Of a stretch of 64,000 bases of DNA, positions 1 to 7,512 are shown piece by piece (position 1 is the stretch's first letter; each line of letters starts with the position of its first letter). The notes under the pieces are model-generated. The model was not told the origin of the DNA and searched no databases. It saw nothing but the letters and a program-made list of their open reading frames with translations. Made by a program: the position numbers and the translations under genes. The stretch is from DATMER01 sp963741305 (GTDB taxonomy: Bacteria > Acidobacteriota > Thermoanaerobaculia > Multivoradales > UBA5704), in NCBI GenBank assembly GCA_963741305.1, contig CAVUHL010000003.1, positions 6,634,001 to 6,698,000 of the forward strand, given 5' to 3'.

Positions 1-24
1 CCCCTCTCCCGGATGGGGTCGTTC

Positions 25-54
25 TTGAACTTTCCCCATAAACCTGCGTATCAT
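25..54 (+). promoter_or_regulatory. Candidate sigma-70 promoter of the lrp-eamA operon
   Basis: TTGAAC (25-30) and TATCAT (49-54) are 18 bases apart, with a start expected near 61. A Shine-Dalgarno AAGGAG follows at 62-67, ten bases before the ATG of the Lrp-type regulator. Read by eye only. Confidence 0.45.
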
Positions 55-77
55 CTCTCTGTAAGGAGAGATGCCGA

Positions 78-560
78 ATGATCGACGCTACAGACCTTCA
101 GATCCTGACGATCCTTCAGTCGAACGCCCGCATGCCCAACGCCGAGATCGCGCGGCAGGTCGGGATGGCGCCCTCGGCGATACTGGAGCGCATCCGCAAG
201 CTGGAGCAGCGCGGGGTCATCCAGGGGTACGAGGCCCGGATCGATCCCAGGGCGCTGGGCCTCGGCATGCTGGCGTACGTGGCCGTGCGCACCGACGAGC
301 GGGTGGGGGACGAGTGCGCCGGCGAGCGGCTGGCCCGGATCCCCGAGGTGCAGGAGGTGCACCACGTGGCCGGCGATGACTGCTATCTGCTCAAGGTCCG
401 GGTGAGGGACGCGAAGGCGCTCGGCCGTCTACTACAGGACCAGATCAAGGCGGTCGAGCCGGTCCGGTCCACCCGCACCACGGTCGTCCTGGACACCCTG
501 CGCGAAAGCTCTCTCCTGCCACTGGACTCCGCTGAGGAAGAGGAGGCGGCCCATGGTTGA
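78..560 (+). CDS. Lrp/AsnC family transcriptional regulator
   Basis: The product is a 160-residue feast/famine regulator, the usual length for the family. Residues about 1-55 are the AsnC-type helix-turn-helix, opening with MIDATDLQILTILQSNARM. Residues about 65-145 form the RAM/ActR ligand-binding domain, including EVHHVAGDDCYLLKVRV. Such proteins form dimers or octamers that sense amino acids and control amino-acid metabolism or export. The ATG at 78 has an AAGGAG ten bases upstream. Its last 8 bases overlap the start of an EamA exporter, so the two are probably co-transcribed and the regulator may control export of its own effector. The effector cannot be read from sequence. Confidence 0.93.
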   Translation: MIDATDLQILTILQSNARMPNAEIARQVGMAPSAILERIRKLEQRGVIQGYEARIDPRALGLGMLAYVAVRTDERVGDECAGERLARIPEVQEVHHVAGDDCYLLKVRVRDAKALGRLLQDQIKAVEPVRSTRTTVVLDTLRESSLLPLDSAEEEEAAHG

Positions 561-1527
561 AAATAAAGGTGCCTCGGGCCTGAAGATTGCGCTGGCTCTG
601 GGCACCGTCTACGTCATCTGGGGATCGACCTACCTGGCGATCCTCTTCGCGATCGAGACCCTACCGCCGTTCTGGATGGCCGGAGTGCGCTTCCTGATCT
701 CGGGCGCGCTTCTCTATGGCTGGGCACGCTGGCGTGGGGCGCCGCGGCCGGTCCGGGTCCATTGGCGCTCGGCGGCGCTCATCGGCGGGCTGCTCCTGCT
801 GGGCGGCAACGGCGGCGTGGTCTGGTCCGAGCAGCGGCTGGATTCGGGGGTGGCGGCGCTGCTCGTCTCCACCGTGCCGCTCTGGATGGTCCTGTTCGAG
901 TGGCTGCGCAAGGACGGCACCCGCCCGACCCTCGGTGTGGTGGCCGGCCTGGCCCTCGGTTTCTCTGGCCTTGTGATGCTGGTGAGGCCGGGCAGCGCAG
1001 GGGGCTTCGACATGATGGGAGTGGGAGTGCTGCTCCTGTCCTGCGTGAGCTGGGCCTGGGGTTCGTTGCACTCGCGCCACGTGCCGCTGCCCGAGTCACC
1101 CCTGCTGGCGACGGGCATGGAGATGCTCTCGGGCGGCGCACTCCTGATGGTGATGGGGCTGCTCACCGGCGAGGCCGGCCGCCTCGACCTGGCGGGCGCC
1201 TCCATGAAGTCGGGGCTGGCGCTGGCCTACCTGGTGGTGTTCGGAGCCCTGGGCTTCACGGCCTATGTCTGGCTGCTGCGGGTGACCTCGCCGGCGCTGG
1301 TATCAACCTATGCCTACGTGAACCCGGTCGTGGCCGTCTTCCTGGGCTGGGCCCTGGCGGGCGAGCCGCTTACCGGGAAGATGATCGGCGCCGCCGCCGT
1401 GATCCTGACCGGCGTCGCCCTGATCACGGTCTTCCGGAACCGAGTCCCTGCCGTCCGTAAGTCACTTCCGGACGCTGGTAAGTCACTCCCGTGCGTGGGT
1501 AAGTCACTTCCGGCCACAAGTAAGTGA
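553..1527 (+). CDS. EamA/DMT-superfamily metabolite exporter
   Basis: This 324-residue inner-membrane protein has the ten-helix EamA duplication. It starts with a helix containing YVIWGSTYLAILFAI, typical of the RhaT/YdcZ/YedA group that exports amino acids and other small metabolites. The ATG at 553 follows AGGAGG at 541-546. The last about 25 residues are not part of the fold: they are a heptapeptide repeat (KSLPDAG, KSLPCVG, KSLPATS) encoded by a 21-bp tandem array that runs past the stop towards lepA. The natural C-terminus is therefore likely near residue 300 and the tail is a repeat invasion or a read-through of one. Overlap with the Lrp gene suggests a shared operon. Substrate unknown. 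Confidence 0.9.
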   Translation: MVENKGASGLKIALALGTVYVIWGSTYLAILFAIETLPPFWMAGVRFLISGALLYGWARWRGAPRPVRVHWRSAALIGGLLLLGGNGGVVWSEQRLDSGVAALLVSTVPLWMVLFEWLRKDGTRPTLGVVAGLALGFSGLVMLVRPGSAGGFDMMGVGVLLLSCVSWAWGSLHSRHVPLPESPLLATGMEMLSGGALLMVMGLLTGEAGRLDLAGASMKSGLALAYLVVFGALGFTAYVWLLRVTSPALVSTYAYVNPVVAVFLGWALAGEPLTGKMIGAAAVILTGVALITVFRNRVPAVRKSLPDAGKSLPCVGKSLPATSK

Positions 1528-1550
1528 CTTACCTGCCCCGGGTAAATGAC
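1457..1550 (+). repeat. 21-bp tandem array across the eamA end and the lepA leader
   Basis: Units begin at 1457, 1478, 1499, 1520 and 1542, with core GTAAGTCACTTCC degrading towards the right. Each core holds the near-palindrome AAGTNACTT. The first three units are read as KSLP heptads of the exporter; the fourth supplies its TGA stop (AAGTGA). The period equals seven codons and two DNA turns. Confidence 0.85.
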
Positions 1551-1568
1551 TGTAGACTGCCGTGCCCC

Positions 1569-3368
1569 ATGAGGCCCAACGAGCGCATCCGCAACTTCTC
1601 GATCATTGCCCACATCGATCACGGCAAGTCCACCCTCGCCGACCGCATCCTGGAGAAGACCCGGGCGCTGTCCGACCGCGAGATGATGGACCAGGTCCTG
1701 GACAACATGGACCTCGAGCGCGAGCGTGGCATCACCATCAAGGCCCGCGCCGTCCGCCTCTTCTACGAGGCGCGGGACGGCGAGGCCTACCAGCTCAACC
1801 TGATCGACACGCCGGGCCACGTCGATTTCGCCTATGAGGTATCGCGCAGCCTCGCCGCCTGTGAGGGGGCGCTGCTGGTCGTGGATGCAGCGCAGGGGGT
1901 CGAAGCCCAGACCCTCGCCAACGCCTACCTGGCGATCAACGGCAACCTGACGCTGGTCCCGGTCATCAACAAGATCGACCTGCCCGCGGCCGACCCCGAC
2001 CGGGTCAAGGAGCAGATCGAGAACGTCGTCGGCATCGACGCCCACGACGCGGTGCTGACGTCCGCCAAGTCGGGGATCGGGATCGAGGAGGTGCTGGAGC
2101 GGGTGGTGCGCGACGTGCCGCCGCCCCAGGGGGACCCTGACGCGCCCTTGAAGGCCCTGCTGTTCGACTCCTGGTACGACCCGTACCGGGGAGTCGTCTG
2201 CATGCTGCGCGTGGTGGACGGCACGCTCCGCCAGGGAGACAAGGTGCGGTTCATGTCCTCCGGCCGGGCGTACCAGGTGGACGAGCTCGGCATCTTCAGC
2301 CCCAAGCCGGCGCAGGTGGGCCAGCTCTCGGTGGGCGAGGTGGGCTTCCTCTACGCCGGCATCAAGGATCTGATCCAGGCGCAGATCGGCGACACGGTCA
2401 CGCATGCCGACCGTCCGACCGCCGAGGCCTACCCCGGCTTCCAGGAGCTCAAGCCCATGGTCTTCGCCGGGCTCTACCCGGTGAGCGCCGACGATTACGA
2501 GGGCCTGCGCGACGCGGTGGACAAGCTGCGCCTGAACGACGCCTCGTTCTCATTCGAACCGGAGAGCTCGGGCGCGCTTGGCTTCGGCTTCCGTTGCGGC
2601 TTCCTGGGGCTGCTCCACATGGAGATCATCCAGGCGCGGCTGGAGCGCGAGTTCAATCTCGACCTGATCACCACCGCGCCCGGGGTGCGCTATCTGGCGC
2701 ACTCGACCGACGGCAGCCTGGTGGAGGTGGACAGCCCGTCCAAGCTCCCGCCGCCGGGCAAGCTCGACTACCTGGAAGAGCCGTACATCCAGGGCACGAT
2801 CGTGACCCGCTCGGAGTACGTGGGCGGGCTCCTGGCCCTGGCGGAGGAGCGCCGGGGGGAGCAGCGGAGCCTGCAGTTCCTGACCACGGACCGGGTGCTG
2901 ATCGAGTACGACTTCCCGCTCGGCGAGGTGATCTACGACTTCTACGACCGGCTGAAGTCGGCATCGCGGGGCTACGCCTCGTTCGACTACCAGTTGGCGG
3001 GCTACCGCCGGAGCGAGCTGGTGAAGCTGGACATCCTGGTCAACGGCGAGCCGGTGGACGCGCTGTCGCTGATCGTCCACCGGGACAAGGCGTACGCCCG
3101 CGGCAAGTTGTTGGTGGAGAAGATGAAGGAGCTGATCCCCCGCCAGCTCTTCGAGGTGGTGCTCCAAGCGGCCGTCGGCTCGCGGATCATCGCCCGGGAG
3201 ACGGTCCGGGCGATCAGCAAGAACGTCATCGCCAAGTGCTACGGCGGTGACATCAGCCGCAAGCGCAAGCTGATCGAGAAGCAGAAGGAAGGCAAAAAGC
3301 GGATGAAGCGGGTGGGCCGGGTGGATATCCCGCAGGAAGCCTTCCTCGCCGTGCTGAGGGTGGATTAG
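1569..3368 (+). CDS. lepA: Elongation factor 4 (LepA)
   Basis: LepA is a ribosome-associated translational GTPase that acts on stalled or mis-translocated ribosomes and in initiation. The 599-residue product matches the family length. It shows the G1 loop AHIDHGKST (about residues 14-22), the G2 region RGITIKA, G3 DTPGH, G4 NKID, then domains II, III, V and the LepA-specific C-terminal domain with VGRVDIPQEAFLAVL. The ATG at 1569 is chosen because the family begins a few residues before RNFSIIAHIDHGK; an upstream in-frame start at 1524 lies in the repeat array. No Shine-Dalgarno is visible; a TAGACT hexamer at 1553-1558 is ten bases upstream. A hairpin follows the stop. Confidence 0.97.
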   Translation: MRPNERIRNFSIIAHIDHGKSTLADRILEKTRALSDREMMDQVLDNMDLERERGITIKARAVRLFYEARDGEAYQLNLIDTPGHVDFAYEVSRSLAACEGALLVVDAAQGVEAQTLANAYLAINGNLTLVPVINKIDLPAADPDRVKEQIENVVGIDAHDAVLTSAKSGIGIEEVLERVVRDVPPPQGDPDAPLKALLFDSWYDPYRGVVCMLRVVDGTLRQGDKVRFMSSGRAYQVDELGIFSPKPAQVGQLSVGEVGFLYAGIKDLIQAQIGDTVTHADRPTAEAYPGFQELKPMVFAGLYPVSADDYEGLRDAVDKLRLNDASFSFEPESSGALGFGFRCGFLGLLHMEIIQARLEREFNLDLITTAPGVRYLAHSTDGSLVEVDSPSKLPPPGKLDYLEEPYIQGTIVTRSEYVGGLLALAEERRGEQRSLQFLTTDRVLIEYDFPLGEVIYDFYDRLKSASRGYASFDYQLAGYRRSELVKLDILVNGEPVDALSLIVHRDKAYARGKLLVEKMKELIPRQLFEVVLQAAVGSRIIARETVRAISKNVIAKCYGGDISRKRKLIEKQKEGKKRMKRVGRVDIPQEAFLAVLRVD

Positions 3369-3384
3369 CGGACAAAGAGGGACA

Positions 3385-3417
3385 TCACGGACTGCAGGGG
3401 TCCCTGTGAGTCCGTGA
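3385..3417. terminator. Hairpin between convergent lepA and XRE genes
   Basis: TCACGGACT (3385-3393) pairs perfectly with AGTCCGTGA (3409-3417), and CAGGG/CCCTG extend the stem inside. No T-run follows. It lies between two convergent genes, so it could serve both. The nearby words GTCCGTG recur at 18340-18365. Confidence 0.5.
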
Positions 3418-3437
3418 AGGCCCGTGTTCGTCCGTGA

Positions 3438-3848
3438 CTAACTCCCTTTCTTCCGGGGCTGCCCCCCGTGCTGGTGCAGAAGCTCCTGGTAGCGGCTCAG
3501 CAACTGGTGCGCGGCGAGCAGGGCGTCCATGAAGGAGACGAGGTTGCTGCGCTGGGTTTCGGGCAGGGTCTCCAGCGCCTCGACGCGTTCCCGGAGGCGG
3601 AAGTCGCGCCGGGGCTCTCCGCCGCTGCGGCCGGTCATCAGGTAGTCCAGGCTAACCCCCAGCACCTCTCCCAGCTTGGGTAGGAGGTCGGGCCGCGGGA
3701 GGTAGATCCCGCGCTCGTACTTGCTGATCTGGGTCGGCCTCGCCCCGACTCGATCTGCGAGCTCTTTCTGGTTCCAGCCCTTCGCCCGCCTCAGCCGTGC
3801 GATCCGGCTCCCCAGGCTTTCGGCGGAGTCCCCCTCCGTGGTCCCCAA
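3438..3848 (-). CDS. XRE-family transcriptional regulator
   Basis: This 136-residue protein has a Cro/C1-type helix-turn-helix at about residues 13-66 (LRRAKGWNQKELADRVGARP then QISKYERGIYLPRPDLLPKL). A C-terminal helical tail of about 70 residues has no motif I recognise and may dimerise or bind a ligand. The start is a TTG at 3848-3846, supported by AAGGAGGG a few bases upstream and a good promoter further up. It is transcribed away from a gene for a small secreted peptide and a zinc-finger/TPR protein, and a second XRE gene closes the module at 5874-6266. It is a plausible controller of that module. Confidence 0.88.
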   Translation of the reverse strand: MGTTEGDSAESLGSRIARLRRAKGWNQKELADRVGARPTQISKYERGIYLPRPDLLPKLGEVLGVSLDYLMTGRSGGEPRRDFRLRERVEALETLPETQRSNLVSFMDALLAAHQLLSRYQELLHQHGGQPRKKGS

Positions 3849-3893
3849 TAGCTCCCTCCTTTCCGGTTCCGGCGCTCACGCGCCGCGAAGCAC

Positions 3894-3922
3894 ATTCTTC
3901 TGAAGATCAGGATGATTGTCAA
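3894..3922 (-). promoter_or_regulatory. Promoter of the XRE gene at 3438-3848
   Basis: On the minus strand TTGACA (3922-3917) and AAGAAT (3899-3894) are exactly 17 bases apart, giving a start near 3887 and a leader of about 40 bases with a strong Shine-Dalgarno. This is one of the best-matching promoters in the window. Confidence 0.65.
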
Positions 3923-4051
3923 CACTCAGGAACTCGAATCCGGTACCTGAGGACATCTGATCTACGAACCTGGAAGCTGCATAGGATCTTCTGGAGACGA
4001 TTGCGGCGTCTCTATACGAGAATTCTGTTTCCCTTTAGCGTGACAAGTATC

Positions 4052-4085
4052 TATACTAGGCACGCATAGCAACGACAAACGTTGC
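4052..4085 (+). promoter_or_regulatory. Candidate promoter and operator before the secreted-peptide gene
   Basis: The 294-base gap 3849-4142 holds divergent signals. For the rightward gene TATACT at 4052-4057 could be a -10 box; the -35 region is poor, as expected of a regulated promoter. Just downstream a perfect inverted repeat, GCAACG (4069-4074) and CGTTGC (4080-4085), would sit at about +5 to +22, where a repressor such as the flanking XRE proteins could bind. An AT-richer, TATA-rich stretch spans about 4000-4070. Confidence 0.35.
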
Positions 4086-4142
4086 TTCCGTGGGCGTCGG
4101 GACCATTCCGGAACCGCCCGGCCCGCGGCAAGGAGGACGACA

Positions 4143-4424
4143 ATGTTCCGTAGCAATCTGCATCGAGGAATCACGGCAGTGGTGTTCGTGGCGATGATGG
4201 TGCTCGGCGGAGCGAGTCCGGCGGCGGCGGAGGGGCCGGTCTGGCGCGATGCTTGGGATTGGCTGGGCAGGCTCTGGAGCGGTGTGACCTTCCTGCAGCC
4301 CGCGTTCGAGGCCACAGGGGACTGTGGACTCGAGATTGACCCTGATGGAAAACCTCGGCCTCGGCCCTGCCCGCAGGTCTGCTCGGAGGGGGGCTGCGGG
4401 CCCGAGATCGACCCAAACGGTTGA
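4143..4424 (+). CDS. Small secreted Cys-rich peptide with two EIDP(D/N)G motifs
   Basis: The 93-residue product begins with a clear Sec signal peptide: RSNLHR, a hydrophobic core ITAVVFVAMMVLG, and a cleavage site after SPAAA (about residue 29). The mature peptide of about 64 residues has a Trp-rich start (VWRDAWDWLGRLW) and two copies of a C-terminal motif, DCGLEIDPDG (60-69) and GCGPEIDPNG (84-93); the second is the exact C-terminus. Four cysteines (61, 76, 80, 85) could form two disulfides. AAGGAGG precedes the ATG. The DPDG/DPNG core resembles a calcium loop, but no known family was recognised. The next gene is a TPR protein and XRE regulators flank the pair, so a signalling role is possible but inferred. 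Confidence 0.75.
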   Translation: MFRSNLHRGITAVVFVAMMVLGGASPAAAEGPVWRDAWDWLGRLWSGVTFLQPAFEATGDCGLEIDPDGKPRPRPCPQVCSEGGCGPEIDPNG

Positions 4425-4554
4425 CAGAGCCGCGGCGGGCGGGCGAGGTGGCTTTCGATGCCAACCTCGCCCGCAGTTGCGCTCAGCCGCGTCCAAATGT
4501 GAGAGAATGCAGTGGGTTTTCTGCTTTCCCGCAATCCTGTCTTGGAGGAGCCGT

Positions 4555-5877
4555 ATGACCGAACATCCGCCCAGCGAGCTGCTGACGGGCTTTCTGTTGG
4601 GCCGGCTTGCCCCCGCCGAGCGCCGGCTCGTGTTCTTTCACCTGCTGCGCGGCTGCCGCCTCTGCCGGGAAGAGATGGCACCGCTAGTCGATGCCATGTT
4701 CCGGCCAGGGCGTGGAGAGGTGCCTCCTGACACAGATCCGGACTACGACGGTCCGATCGGCCGTGCCTTCGCCCGTGTCCTTGAGTTGAAGGGACGCCGC
4801 GAGCGGGAGCGGGCTGAATCAGGCCGAAAGGTTTCCGAGCTCCTCAGCGGCGCGCAGGCGGGCGTCCTGCCCAATGCTGCGGACTTCTGGACCTGGGGTC
4901 TCTGCGAGGCGCTGCTGGAGCGCAGCTGGAGCTTGCGCCATGAAGATCCCAGGCAGATGTTGCAGCTCGCCGGGTTGGCAGCGGAGGCGGCGGACCGGCT
5001 TGACCCGGAGAGGTATGGTGCGCCCGAGACCTTCGACCTGAGGGCTAGGGCTTGGGGGGAGTATGCGAACGCCTGCCGGGTCTCGGATGTCCTCGTGCAG
5101 GCAGAGCAGGCAATCGGTCGCGCCTTGGAGCTGCGCAAGCAGGGGAGCGGCTCCGAGCTGCTTCATGCGCGGCTGGCCGAGCTGACCGCCGGCATCTTGT
5201 CTCACCAGCGGCATTTCCCGGCGGCCCTCCAAGCGCTCGACTTGGCCTACACGATTCACCGGAAGCTCGGTGATCCTAAGAGCGCGGCGCGGGTTTTAGT
5301 GAAGCGGGGGATCTACACCGGCAGGAGCGGCGACCCCGAGCAGGGCATCCTGATCCTCGCGCAGGCCCTGCGCCAGATCGGCGAGGACGACGACCCAAAG
5401 CTCCGTTTCCTCGTCCTGCACAACATCCTGCTCTTCCGGGTTGAGCGCGGGGAGTTCCGGGGGGCCAGCCTGCAGCTCTTCGAGATGCGGCCCCTCTACG
5501 CCCGCCATGCCGGCGCGGTCGACCTGGTGAAGCTGAGAGGCATCGAGGGGAAGATCGCCGCGGGTTTGGGCGAGTGGGACAAGGCGGAGAGGGCCTTCCG
5601 GCAGGTGAGGGAGGAGTTTGAGGAGCGAGGCCAGATCTACCACTCCGCCGTCCTGGGCCTGGAGCTCGCGGCGGTCTGGCTACGGCAGGGGAAGACCGAG
5701 GCCGTCCGGAGCCTCGTCACGGAAACGCTGGAAGTCTTCCGCTCGCGCTATGTCGCCCGCGAGAGCATCGCCGCCCTCCTCATGCTCCGGGACGCTCTCG
5801 AGCGCGACCGCGCCACCCTCGAGCTCGTGGCCATGGTCGCCAGTGTGCTGGAGCAGCACGCTCCGGAAGCGCTCTAG
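4555..5877 (+). CDS. Zinc-finger/TPR repeat protein
   Basis: The 440-residue protein starts with an anti-sigma-like zinc-binding helix (LVFFHLLRGCRLCREEM, candidate ligands His29, Cys34, Cys37), then about 350 residues of helical repeats that look like tetratricopeptides, for instance RLAELTAGILSHQRHFPAAL and LRGIEGKIAAGLGEWDKAER. There is no transmembrane segment, so it is probably cytoplasmic. The ATG at 4555 follows GGAGGAG at 4544-4550. TPR stacks bind peptides, and the gene follows a secreted-peptide gene, which recalls RRNPP-type peptide sensors. Unlike those, it has a zinc finger, not an N-terminal HTH; the HTH function may sit in the neighbouring XRE proteins. Its end overlaps the convergent XRE gene by 4 bases. 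Confidence 0.8.
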   Translation: MTEHPPSELLTGFLLGRLAPAERRLVFFHLLRGCRLCREEMAPLVDAMFRPGRGEVPPDTDPDYDGPIGRAFARVLELKGRRERERAESGRKVSELLSGAQAGVLPNAADFWTWGLCEALLERSWSLRHEDPRQMLQLAGLAAEAADRLDPERYGAPETFDLRARAWGEYANACRVSDVLVQAEQAIGRALELRKQGSGSELLHARLAELTAGILSHQRHFPAALQALDLAYTIHRKLGDPKSAARVLVKRGIYTGRSGDPEQGILILAQALRQIGEDDDPKLRFLVLHNILLFRVERGEFRGASLQLFEMRPLYARHAGAVDLVKLRGIEGKIAAGLGEWDKAERAFRQVREEFEERGQIYHSAVLGLELAAVWLRQGKTEAVRSLVTETLEVFRSRYVARESIAALLMLRDALERDRATLELVAMVASVLEQHAPEAL

Positions 5878-6266
5878 AGCTTACTCTGCCGCCCCATCTC
5901 GTCCCGGATCATCTCGCGAAGCATCGCCTGCAGCTCCTCTCGGGGCAGCGTTCCAAGCAACGCCAGGAGCGCCGCGGGCGGCTTCCTTCCGGGTTGCAGC
6001 CCTAGCTCCCCGAGGAGCCACTCCGGGTTCTTGGGCGGCGTGGCCCCGAAAAACAGGCTCAGCGGCTCGATCCCCAGCACGCGGGCGATCTGGTAGACGT
6101 GGGCCACCCGGAGCTGGATGCGCCCCTTGAAAAGGCTGTTCAGGTAGCCCTGCCCCATCCCAAGCCTGCGCTCGACCTCCCGCCGGGAGAGGCCGGACAA
6201 GCGGATGGTGCTCTCCAGCTCAGAGAGGACGCTTTTCGACTCTTCGGTGGTCAACTCGGTCGGCAT
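5874..6266 (-). CDS. XRE-like transcriptional regulator, second copy of the module
   Basis: The 130-residue protein carries an HTH at about residues 18-75 (LSGLSRREVERRLGMGQGYL, then LFKGRIQLRVAHVYQIARVL). A Pro/Leu-rich linker leads to a C-terminal helix (PREELQAMLREMIRDEMGRQ). It resembles XRE proteins with a degenerate first helix. The start is ATG at 6266-6264. There is no Shine-Dalgarno, but TACAAT lies nine bases upstream, so the mRNA may be leaderless. It is convergent with the zinc-finger/TPR gene and divergent from nothing; the next gene upstream is an unrelated FAD oxidoreductase. It is not a close copy of the XRE protein at 3438-3848. Confidence 0.85.
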   Translation of the reverse strand: MPTELTTEESKSVLSELESTIRLSGLSRREVERRLGMGQGYLNSLFKGRIQLRVAHVYQIARVLGIEPLSLFFGATPPKNPEWLLGELGLQPGRKPPAALLALLGTLPREELQAMLREMIRDEMGRQSKL

Positions 6267-6275
6267 GATCAGGAG

Positions 6276-6305
6276 ATTGTATCCGAATCTCAGAGAGTCT
6301 GACCA
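6276..6305 (-). promoter_or_regulatory. Candidate leaderless promoter of the XRE gene at 5874-6266
   Basis: On the minus strand TGGTCA (6305-6300) and TACAAT (6281-6276) are 18 bases apart. The -10 box ends nine bases before the ATG, so the transcript would begin about three bases before the start codon. Confidence 0.4.
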
Positions 6306-6321
6306 CACCGCGCGCCATTTG

Positions 6322-7443
6322 TCAACGCGCGGTGAACTGGGTGCGCGGGAGGGAGACGGGGCGGTCGAGCCGGAAGAGCGGCAGAGGCTCCGCCTCTCCG
6401 AGGACCAGGGCCGCGGCATGCTCCCCCACGGCTGGCCCGAGCTTGAAGCCGTGCCCTGAGCCGCCCCCCACGATCCAGGCGTTGGGAAGCCGGGGGTGGC
6501 GATCGATGAAGAGGTGACCGTCCGGGCTGTTCTCGTACTGGCAGACTCGGGATTCGAGCAGCGGCGCACCGGCCAGCGCGGGGAAGCGGAGAGCGAGGTG
6601 CCGCCGTACCCGCTCCAGAACCTCCGGGCGCGCCAAGCGCTCGTCCGAGGTCGGATCGAACGGCTCCCCACGGGTGTCGTCCGCGACCTTGAAGCCGCGA
6701 TGGTCGTTGCCCGGGATGCCGTAGAAGAACCGCTCCCCGGATTCGATCCAGACCGGCCTAGGTGGAAGATCGCGCCAGCCCGCCGGGGTGCCGAAGAAGA
6801 AGACCTCCTGGCGCGTCGGGTGGACTGCCACCTCAGGGAACAGGGTGTTGAGCCATGGTCCACAGGCGAAGACGAAGGCGTCGGCTTTCAGTACGGAGCC
6901 ATCCACAAGGACCCGGTCTCCCTCTACCGAGACCATGCCCTGGCGGAACCCGCCCGCCGCTTCGGCCACTACCCGGCATGCCCGCCGGGCCATCAGGTAG
7001 CCGGCGGTCTCCTCGAAAAAGACGCTGGAGATCCCCTCGAAACCGACTTCAGGGAAGCGCCTCCGGGCCTCGTCCAGCCCGATCTCGGTCACGGTGAGCC
7101 CGGCTTCCTCCAGGAGGGGAAGAGCAGGCCGGACATAGGTATCTCCCGGGCTGCACAGCCAGAGCGCTCCGGTCTGATGGTAGAGAGGGGTGTTCCCTCC
7201 GCACAAGCGCCGTTCGGCTTCGCGCCAGGCCGCGAGCGAGCGGACCACCCACTCGACGTAGATCCGGTCCGGCCCGTAGATCCCGCGGAGGATGCGGGTC
7301 TCGCCGCCGGAGCTGGCACGGGCGTTCCCCGGACCCCAGGCATCGATCAGGGTCACGCGGCACCCCCGTTCGCGCAGGCGAAGGGCGGTCCAGCCGCCGA
7401 AGGCACCGGCGCCTACGACTGCGACGTGAGGGAGGAAGGACAT
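6322..7443 (-). CDS. FAD-dependent oxidoreductase, monomeric sarcosine oxidase-like (DAO family)
   Basis: The 373-residue protein belongs to the DAO family that oxidises N-methyl or secondary amino acids with FAD. The N-terminal Rossmann motif is VAVVGAGAFGGWTALRLRER (about 7-26), followed by the acidic end of strand two (LIDAWGPGNARASSGGETR). The region SSGGETRILR is characteristic of the sarcosine/N-methyltryptophan oxidase group, and the C-terminal IVGGGSGHGFKLGPAVGE is the second FAD-contact loop. The ATG at 7443 is the only one close to the Rossmann strand. It is divergent from the glutamate dehydrogenase gene with a 69-base gap, so both may share regulation of amino-acid catabolism. Substrate cannot be assigned. 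Confidence 0.88.
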   Translation of the reverse strand: MSFLPHVAVVGAGAFGGWTALRLRERGCRVTLIDAWGPGNARASSGGETRILRGIYGPDRIYVEWVVRSLAAWREAERRLCGGNTPLYHQTGALWLCSPGDTYVRPALPLLEEAGLTVTEIGLDEARRRFPEVGFEGISSVFFEETAGYLMARRACRVVAEAAGGFRQGMVSVEGDRVLVDGSVLKADAFVFACGPWLNTLFPEVAVHPTRQEVFFFGTPAGWRDLPPRPVWIESGERFFYGIPGNDHRGFKVADDTRGEPFDPTSDERLARPEVLERVRRHLALRFPALAGAPLLESRVCQYENSPDGHLFIDRHPRLPNAWIVGGGSGHGFKLGPAVGEHAAALVLGEAEPLPLFRLDRPVSLPRTQFTAR

Positions 7444-7512
7444 CGGCGGTTTGGAGCATATCCGATAGACTCCCCCCGTTTGGTGGGCCGGCGGCCCTTG
7501 GAGGAGCATGGT

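Noticed and set aside
6496..7512. Upstream extension of the glutamate dehydrogenase frame
   Set aside because: It runs antisense to a conserved FAD oxidoreductase and shows no family similarity; the TTG at 7513 has a good ribosome site.
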